Shown here: in pieces, positions 58,983 to 64,000 of the stretch
Layout of the letters: every line of letters begins with the position of its first letter
Numbering within the stretch: position 1 is the stretch's first letter
Origin: Halovivax asiaticus JCM 14624
GTDB lineage: Archaea; Halobacteriota; Halobacteria; Halobacteriales; Natrialbaceae
Length of the DNA: 64,000 nucleotides
Direction: 5' to 3'
Assembly: GCF_000337515.1 (NCBI RefSeq)
Contig: NZ_AOIQ01000021.1
Coordinates: 310,251-374,250 of the forward strand
Made by a program: the position numbers and the translations under genes
The notes under the pieces: model-generated
The model's database searches: none
Told to the model about the DNA's origin: nothing
What the model saw: the letters and a program-made list of their open reading frames with translations, nothing else

Positions 58983-61193
58983 TCACTCGTCTTTGATCCG
59001 GCTGCCGCCCGGCGGCAAGAAGTGCTGGAGCTGGTCCGGACTGGCGATCTTGCGGACGAACGACTCGTCCGCAAAGCGTTCGCGCAATTCGCGGTAGATC
59101 CGCTTTGCCACGTCGCCCTGGGCGAACTGGCCCGGTTCGACTTCGATCGTCGTCACCGCCCGGTCTGCGATCGCGGCCGGCGGCCCACCGATGACGCGGG
59201 TCCAGGGTTCACACTGGATGCCGACCGCGACGTCGACCGGCGTATCCCGGTGGTAGGTTCGGTCGCCCCGAATCGCGAAGCCGCCCTTCTCCAGGTATTC
59301 GCCGCTCTCGGGCGTCTTGGTCACCTGATCGGCGTCGACGGCGTAGACGTCGCCGGCGTAGCGACCGTCCTTCCAGACCGAGGCGTAGGAGACGGCGAAC
59401 TGGGCGGCCTGCTCGATGCTCGCCTCCGGGAACTCCATGTCGGGGCGGGACGATTCGCTCGGATCCGTGGCCTTCAGGACCGTGACGGGGCCGCCGTGGG
59501 CCTGCGTGTGGAAGACGCGATCGCCTGGTTCCAAATACTTGTTCACGAGCTCTTCGTTCTGGTCGGCGTTCCGGCCACCGATGACGAGGAAGCCGTCACT
59601 GGTCTGGACCCACCGGAACCGGTCGAACCAGGGTTCGTTCTCGCGGATCGGGATGGAGGAGCGAGCCAGCCAGTCGATGTCCGGCTCGTCCTCGTCCGAG
59701 TCGTCGCCTCCGGTCTCGTCGCTACCCTCGTCGTCGGCCTCCCAGGCGGCCTTGCGTTCGCGGACGTCGGCGAGTTCCTCGCGGGTGTTCTCGATCGCCT
59801 GCTGGGCGCCTTCCTTCTTCTCGGCGATGCGCTTCCCCTCGGTGTAGAGTCGGTCGGCGTTCTTCTCGACGCCGTCGTCGGCGTCGAGCCCGATTCGCTC
59901 GCCGTCGAGTTCGATCGTCACGCGACCGTTCGCACCGTCGACGTCGACGACCGCTTCGGCCGCGTCGATCCCCTGTTCGGCACCGGCTTCGAATCGCTCC
60001 TCGATCTCCGCCCAGGGGGTGCCCTCGGTTCTGGCATCCCGGACCGTCGAGAGAATCTCGTCGACGAAGCCGTAGTTCGCGTAGAGCAACTCGGCGCGCT
60101 CGCGTTCGGCCTCGGCCTCGCGCTCGAACTCCTCGATCGCACCCTCTTGCTGTTCGATGATGCGCTGTTGTTTCGCGATCTCGGCCTCGAAGTCCGGGCG
60201 CTGGCTGGCCGCGTCTGCAGGCTCCTCGTCGGCGAGTTCGAGTCGGTAGAAGTACTCGTCGAGTGCGTCGGTGAACGAGTCGAACGCCTCGGGTTCGAGC
60301 CCCGCTTGCTGGTGTTCGTCGAGCGGGAACGGCGTCACGTCGACAGGTGTGCCGGAGGCCTCGGTCTCGTCGTCAGTCTCCGCTGTTGGGCCAGCCTCGT
60401 CGTCGGTCCCGCTGTCGCCTTCGGTTTCGCCCTCCTCGTCCTCGTGTTCCAGATAGAGCCGCGGGTCGAAGGCCCCGTTCCTGACGTCGATCGCCAGCCG
60501 CTCGATAGCGCCGTAGAGCCGCTCGTATTCGGACTCGCCGGCGTCCTCGATGTCGATCGTCTTTTCGACGCCGGCGCGCGTACAGAGTTCTTCGGCGTAG
60601 AGGCCGCCGAAGTTGAGCTGTGTCGCGAGCGTTCGGACGACGTCCGTATCGGACTCGTCCATCTGCCGGTCGAAGGCCTCGCGGGAGACGGTTAGCGGAT
60701 TCACCCGCGACTCGGGGAACTCGTAGCGAGCGCCGGGAGCCACGGTTCGCGATTTCAGTCGGATCGTCTCGAGCGAGTCCACGACTTCGTACTCGCCGTC
60801 GGTGACGGCCACGTTGCCCTCGCCGAACAGTTCGACGATGAGCCGCGTGTTGGCGTCCTCGCGCTCGAAGACGAACTCGAGGATGCGATCGAACTCGTAC
60901 TGCGAGACGCCGGCGAAGTCGGCCCCCGAGAGCCGGTTCCGCAGCATTTTCGCGAAGTGTGGCGGCCGACCCGGCGCGTCCGGCACGCGCTCCTGGGCGA
61001 CCGTGTGGACGCGCTTCGTCTCGCTAACCTCGATGAAGAGTTCGACCCGTCCGCGATCGAAGTCTCGCAGCTTGAGGCGCACGAGATCGTCGCCGTAGAG
61101 ATAGGCCTTGTCGACCTTCGCCCCCTCCAGGTCGGAGAGTTCGCCGACGACGGCGGCGAGGTCGACGCTCGAGAGTTCCCGCTTGGGATCCAT
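58983..61193 (-). CDS. rqcH: Ribosome quality control factor RqcH (NFACT)
   Basis: The 736-residue protein starts MDPKRELSSVDLAAVVGELS. The NFACT-N domain (1-about 250) leads to a long helical coiled-coil middle region ('QQRIIEQQEGAIEEFEREAEAERE'-type, about 350-480), an acidic low-complexity stretch (around 400-430 and 570-600) and the NFACT-R domain ('FRWVQTSDGFLVIGGRNADQNEELVNKYLEPGDRVFHTQAHGGPVTVLKA'). RqcH binds split large subunits with peptidyl-tRNA and adds C-terminal tails to mark stalled products. It lies 3.7 kb from pelota, the ribosome splitter. Confidence 0.93.
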   Translation of the reverse strand: MDPKRELSSVDLAAVVGELSDLEGAKVDKAYLYGDDLVRLKLRDFDRGRVELFIEVSETKRVHTVAQERVPDAPGRPPHFAKMLRNRLSGADFAGVSQYEFDRILEFVFEREDANTRLIVELFGEGNVAVTDGEYEVVDSLETIRLKSRTVAPGARYEFPESRVNPLTVSREAFDRQMDESDTDVVRTLATQLNFGGLYAEELCTRAGVEKTIDIEDAGESEYERLYGAIERLAIDVRNGAFDPRLYLEHEDEEGETEGDSGTDDEAGPTAETDDETEASGTPVDVTPFPLDEHQQAGLEPEAFDSFTDALDEYFYRLELADEEPADAASQRPDFEAEIAKQQRIIEQQEGAIEEFEREAEAERERAELLYANYGFVDEILSTVRDARTEGTPWAEIEERFEAGAEQGIDAAEAVVDVDGANGRVTIELDGERIGLDADDGVEKNADRLYTEGKRIAEKKEGAQQAIENTREELADVRERKAAWEADDEGSDETGGDDSDEDEPDIDWLARSSIPIRENEPWFDRFRWVQTSDGFLVIGGRNADQNEELVNKYLEPGDRVFHTQAHGGPVTVLKATDPSESSRPDMEFPEASIEQAAQFAVSYASVWKDGRYAGDVYAVDADQVTKTPESGEYLEKGGFAIRGDRTYHRDTPVDVAVGIQCEPWTRVIGGPPAAIADRAVTTIEVEPGQFAQGDVAKRIYRELRERFADESFVRKIASPDQLQHFLPPGGSRIKDE

Positions 61194-61278
61194 ACTGTTC
61201 ACTGTTCCTCCGGACCAAAAAGGGGTGTCGCTCTTCACACGTGCAAAGCGCTCCCGATACGCGCACCGATGAGATAGA

Positions 61279-61294
61279 AAGTGTTTCAACACTT
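61279..61294. promoter_or_regulatory. Perfect 7-bp inverted repeat at the lipoprotein gene start
   Basis: AAGTGTT (61279-61285), TC, AACACTT (61288-61294) overlaps the GTG at 61281 that is one candidate start, and lies 22 nt before the next candidate GTG. It could be an operator or a start-masking stem. Confidence 0.5.
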
Positions 61295-61859
61295 GGGGAT
61301 CTATTTTATCGCAGACGTGGAAGAATACGACAGCGGCCGATCGATCCGTCGGCGACGACTCCTCGCGGCGGTGTGCACCGGTCCGGTTGCCGCCGGCTGT
61401 CTCAGCCGGGAGGAGCGTCCGACCTTCGCCCTCGGCCGCGTCGAGATCCAGAACCGGAGCACGCAACCGGTCGACGTCGTCGTCACGATCACGAGAGACG
61501 GGGAGGAACGGTACCGCGAACGGAGATCGTACGAGGCGGCCGAGTTTGGCGTCGAGCACCCGACCTTCGGTGGTGAGGTGCTGGCCAAGGAGTGGTTCGG
61601 CACGACGGACGAGTACGAAATTTCGGTCGCGACGGTCGACGGCCGGTTCGAAGCGACGGCTTCGACGGCCGATGCCCAGGAAAAACACGGGCATCCCGTC
61701 GAGGGAGACGCGCCCGACGGACTGTGTTTCTCGTTCTACGTCATGATGGGAGTGTGGGGCGAGGACGAACTCGGCGCCATCCGTATCGGAACGACACTCA
61801 TCCGGCAGAACTCGACCCACATGCCCTACGCCGACGGCTGTCAGGTAGTGGACGCCTGA
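61281..61859 (+). CDS. Lipoprotein of unknown function
   Basis: The protein is 192 residues from GTG 61281, or 180 from a GTG at 61317 (VEEYDSGRSIRRRRLLAAV). The latter would begin directly before a Tat-like RRRR and hydrophobic stretch ending in lipobox AAGC. The mature part is a beta-rich domain ('LGRVEIQNRSTQPVDVVVTITRDGEERY') with a late 'GLCFSFYVMMGVWGEDELGAIRIGT'. It is exported and lipid-anchored on this reading. The start is ambiguous because of the overlapping inverted repeat. Confidence 0.65.
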   Translation: MFQHLGIYFIADVEEYDSGRSIRRRRLLAAVCTGPVAAGCLSREERPTFALGRVEIQNRSTQPVDVVVTITRDGEERYRERRSYEAAEFGVEHPTFGGEVLAKEWFGTTDEYEISVATVDGRFEATASTADAQEKHGHPVEGDAPDGLCFSFYVMMGVWGEDELGAIRIGTTLIRQNSTHMPYADGCQVVDA

Positions 61860-61960
61860 TCGCGACGGCGTCGTCGCACCCTCCGCGCCGCGCGGTGTGT
61901 GCCGGACCGTCTCACTATTCCGGCGACGGAGTTACGTCGCTCGATTCCCTTCCCACCTCC

Positions 61961-62197
61961 GTGTCGAACGAACCCGACCGACGGCCCGACGACCACGCCC
62001 GAATCGGCCCGTATCGCGTCGAGCCGCTGGCCGACCCCGAGCGCGGACTGCGCGTCGGCTGCGAGCGCCACGACGAGTGGACCGAGTTCGATCCCAGTCG
62101 CCGATCGGTGGCGTTCTACTGTCCCGACTGCAGCATGGAGATCGAGGTGACACTCCACGACGACCTGGACTGGCGAGACTGGGGCGAGCGGTGTTAG
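61961..62197 (+). CDS. Small zinc-ribbon-like protein
   Basis: The 78 residues start at GTG 61961 (VSNEPDRRPDDHARIGPYRV). CERHDEW, then CPDC, then a final C make a partial zinc-binding pattern in a protein with 'DPERGLRVGCERHDEWTEFDPSRRSVAFYCPDCSMEIEVTL'. Small CPxC proteins in haloarchaea are usual but unassigned. Confidence 0.6.
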   Translation: MSNEPDRRPDDHARIGPYRVEPLADPERGLRVGCERHDEWTEFDPSRRSVAFYCPDCSMEIEVTLHDDLDWRDWGERC

Positions 62198-62250
62198 GGG
62201 CGGGCTAGCAGCGGTCGTCCGTCGGCCGCCCGAAACACGAGGGAGCCTGC

Positions 62251-63966
62251 CTAGAGCCGCTTGCTCACGTACGGGCCGTCCTGGTGATAGTCGAGTTTCT
62301 CGCGGTAGTACTCCCGGGCGCCGATGCCGGAGATGACCGAGAGCTTGGAAAACCCGGCGTCGGTGGCGAGTTCCTCGGCTCGTTCCATCAGCCGACGGCC
62401 GTAGCCGCGGTGCTGGTGCTGGCCGCCGTCGTTGCCGGCGTCACTCGCCAGCGTGCCCTGCCCGTTGGCGGATTCAGCGCCACTTTGCGGCTCGCTCCCG
62501 ACGCTCACCTCGCTGCCGTAGACGTGGAGCTCACGGATCAACGCGGCGTCTTCGAGTTCTGGGCGAACGGGGTCGTTCGGGAAGCGAAGCCGGCAGAAAC
62601 CGATCAGGAGGTCCTGATCGAAGTCTTCGATGGAGATGAAGTGCTCCGTGCCGCCGCAGGCCTCGTAGGTCATCACGTCCAGGTCGACGGTTTGGGGCTC
62701 CGCGTCGTTCATCCCCACTTCACGACAGCGGATACAGTCACACGACCAACCGTGTTCGTCCATGCGCTGTCTGGCGAGCTGGCGCAGGTTCGACTTCCAG
62801 ACGCCGGCGTCGATGAAGTCCGCGGGGATGTCCCGCTGGACGCGCTGGAGGCGCGTGTAGCGCGGGATCATGTCCTTGATCTCGGCGACCAGGTCGGCCG
62901 CCTCGTCGTTCGTCAGGGGGTCGTACTCGTCTCGGTGCCACCAGTCGTAGGTGGCGGTGCCGCGGACGACGAGCGTCGGGTAGATCTTCAGGTAATCGGG
63001 CTTCCAGTCGTCGTTCGCGAAGAGTTCGCGGAAGTCCTCGAGACACATCTCTTTGCTCATTCCCGGCTGTCCTGGCATCATGTGGAAGCCGACCTTGAAC
63101 GCCGCGTCGCGCAGGCGGCGGTTGGCGTCGATCGACTCCTGGATGCCGTGGCCGCGGTGCATCTCGCGGTTGATGCGCTCGTAGGTGGTCTGGACGCCCA
63201 CCTCAACCTTCGTCCCCCCGAGATCGAGCATGCGATCGATCTGTTCCGGGTCGCACCAGTCGGGCTTGGTCTCGAACGTGGTTCCGATATTCCGGATCTC
63301 GTTCGTCTCGTTTTCGGTAATCACGTCTTCTGTGTACCGCCACTCGTACTCGTCGGGATCCTGCGCGAAGCTCACGCCCTCGGCGGGCTCGGGCGTTTTC
63401 TCGACGTCGTAGTCGTTCATCGCTTCGAGCGCCCGCTTGACGAACCACTCCTGGTAGTCGTGGCTCCGCGCGGTCATCGTGCCGCCCATCAGAATGAGTT
63501 CGACCTTGTCGACGGGGTGGCCGATCTGTCGCAACTGCTCCAGCCGGAGGGTGACCTGCCCGTACGGATCGTAGTCGTTCTGGACCCCGCGAGCGGCCGC
63601 CGGTTCCTGGCCGGTGTAACTCTGCGAGGAGGAGAACTCCGAGTCGGGGCCACCGGGGCAGTACAGACACTTCCCGTGCGGACAGCGCTCGGGTGAAGTC
63701 ATGATCGCAACGGGCGAGACGCCCGAGGCCGTCCTGACCGGCTTTCGTCGCAGGACCGTTTCGAGCGTCTCGCGATGCTCGTCCGGGGCGTACTCCAGCA
63801 ACTCCGCGTTCTTCGGCACCTTCGGCGCGGAGTGCTCGGAACACGCCTGTAGTTTCGCCGACTCGACGTCGTCGCGCTCGACCTCGCCCGACAAAATCCG
63901 CTCGACCAGCGTCTCACAGACGCGCTCGAACGCCTCCGTCTCGGTCGGATCCACCCCGGTACTCAT
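62251..63966 (-). CDS. elp3: tRNA uridine(34) carboxymethylating enzyme Elp3
   Basis: Elp3 adds the carboxymethyl group to U34 of tRNAs using acetyl-CoA and radical SAM chemistry. The 571-residue protein has the radical-SAM cluster motif CPHGKCLYC (residues about 95-105), then 'ELILMGGTMTARSHDYQEWFVKRALEAMNDYD' and 'HRGHGIQESIDANRRLRDAAFKVGFHMMPGQPGMS'. The C-terminal GNAT acetyltransferase part is 'HRGYGRRLMERAEELATDAGFSKLSVISGIGAREYYREKL'. Length and motifs match archaeal Elp3; the single-subunit form is usual in archaea. The window ends 34 nt upstream of its start. Confidence 0.93.
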   Translation of the reverse strand: MSTGVDPTETEAFERVCETLVERILSGEVERDDVESAKLQACSEHSAPKVPKNAELLEYAPDEHRETLETVLRRKPVRTASGVSPVAIMTSPERCPHGKCLYCPGGPDSEFSSSQSYTGQEPAAARGVQNDYDPYGQVTLRLEQLRQIGHPVDKVELILMGGTMTARSHDYQEWFVKRALEAMNDYDVEKTPEPAEGVSFAQDPDEYEWRYTEDVITENETNEIRNIGTTFETKPDWCDPEQIDRMLDLGGTKVEVGVQTTYERINREMHRGHGIQESIDANRRLRDAAFKVGFHMMPGQPGMSKEMCLEDFRELFANDDWKPDYLKIYPTLVVRGTATYDWWHRDEYDPLTNDEAADLVAEIKDMIPRYTRLQRVQRDIPADFIDAGVWKSNLRQLARQRMDEHGWSCDCIRCREVGMNDAEPQTVDLDVMTYEACGGTEHFISIEDFDQDLLIGFCRLRFPNDPVRPELEDAALIRELHVYGSEVSVGSEPQSGAESANGQGTLASDAGNDGGQHQHRGYGRRLMERAEELATDAGFSKLSVISGIGAREYYREKLDYHQDGPYVSKRL

Positions 63967-64000
63967 CGGGACGTATTCACCGCGGACGCCGGTTAAGCGT

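Noticed and set aside
58335-60695. 786-residue plus-strand frame over rqcH
   Set aside because: The 'protein' is Val/Gly/Arg-rich without motifs, while the minus strand encodes a complete RqcH.

Overview
The window is about 64 kb of high-GC DNA from a halophilic archaeon (class Halobacteria). The evidence is the very acidic predicted proteins, archaeal TATA-box promoters with many short-leader or leaderless starts, haloarchaeal pilin-type N-termini, and a set of archaeal information-processing genes: TiaS, TFS, Pelota, RqcH, Elp3, Cdc48, an Lhr-type helicase, a Dna2-like nuclease-helicase and the RFAP synthase of the methanopterin pathway. I cannot name the genus. I found no rRNA, tRNA or CRISPR array. 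The first 21 bases are library adapter (the Tn5/Nextera mosaic end), so the left edge is a contig end and the gene there is cut.

Region 1 (about 22-8010) is the right-hand part of an integrated pleolipovirus-like (SNJ2/HRPV-type) element. On the minus strand it carries a truncated envelope-spike-like gene and three small membrane-protein genes. Next come small regulators, a pilin, an HTH protein and a convergent winged-helix repressor-like gene. On the plus strand there is a chain of tiny Cys-pair (zinc-binding) genes joined by 4-nt overlaps to a tyrosine integrase.

Region 2 (about 8300-29250) is host chromosome. It holds tiaS, a COG1395-type HTH regulator, a winged-helix/membrane-protein pair, a glutaredoxin-like gene, an NCS2 purine permease, a PAP2 phosphatase, an AIR-synthase-like protein and an RNase HI. 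These are followed by a dipeptide/oligopeptide ABC operon whose two ATPases are fused in one 1025-residue protein, an EamA transporter and cdc48. A 19-bp tandem repeat lies between the EamA gene and cdc48.

Region 3 (about 29250-47270) begins with a 1.2 kb gene-free stretch. It continues with a divergent TetR/RND-exporter pair carrying two matching operator-like sites, an RNase H-fold orphan, mptG, a RecA/KaiC-like ATPase, two zinc-binding proteins of unknown role and TFS. A decayed IS1341-type TnpB with four tandem hairpins follows, then a PQQ-propeller lipoprotein, a frameshifted remnant, the Dna2-like nuclease-helicase, a pilin-like gene, a second AIR-synthase-like gene and a thioesterase.

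Region 4 (about 47270-64000) has a 32-bp tandem repeat, an Lhr-type helicase and, behind an AT-rich promoter, a four-gene operon with two DUF2589 paralogues, a helix-hairpin-helix protein and a small acidic protein. This operon is the best candidate here for an undescribed system. After it come an RNase Z-like hydrolase, pelota, a DUF4129/DUF58 membrane cluster without a MoxR gene, rqcH, a lipoprotein, a small zinc-ribbon protein and elp3. Pelota and RqcH, both ribosome-rescue factors, lie within 4 kb of each other.
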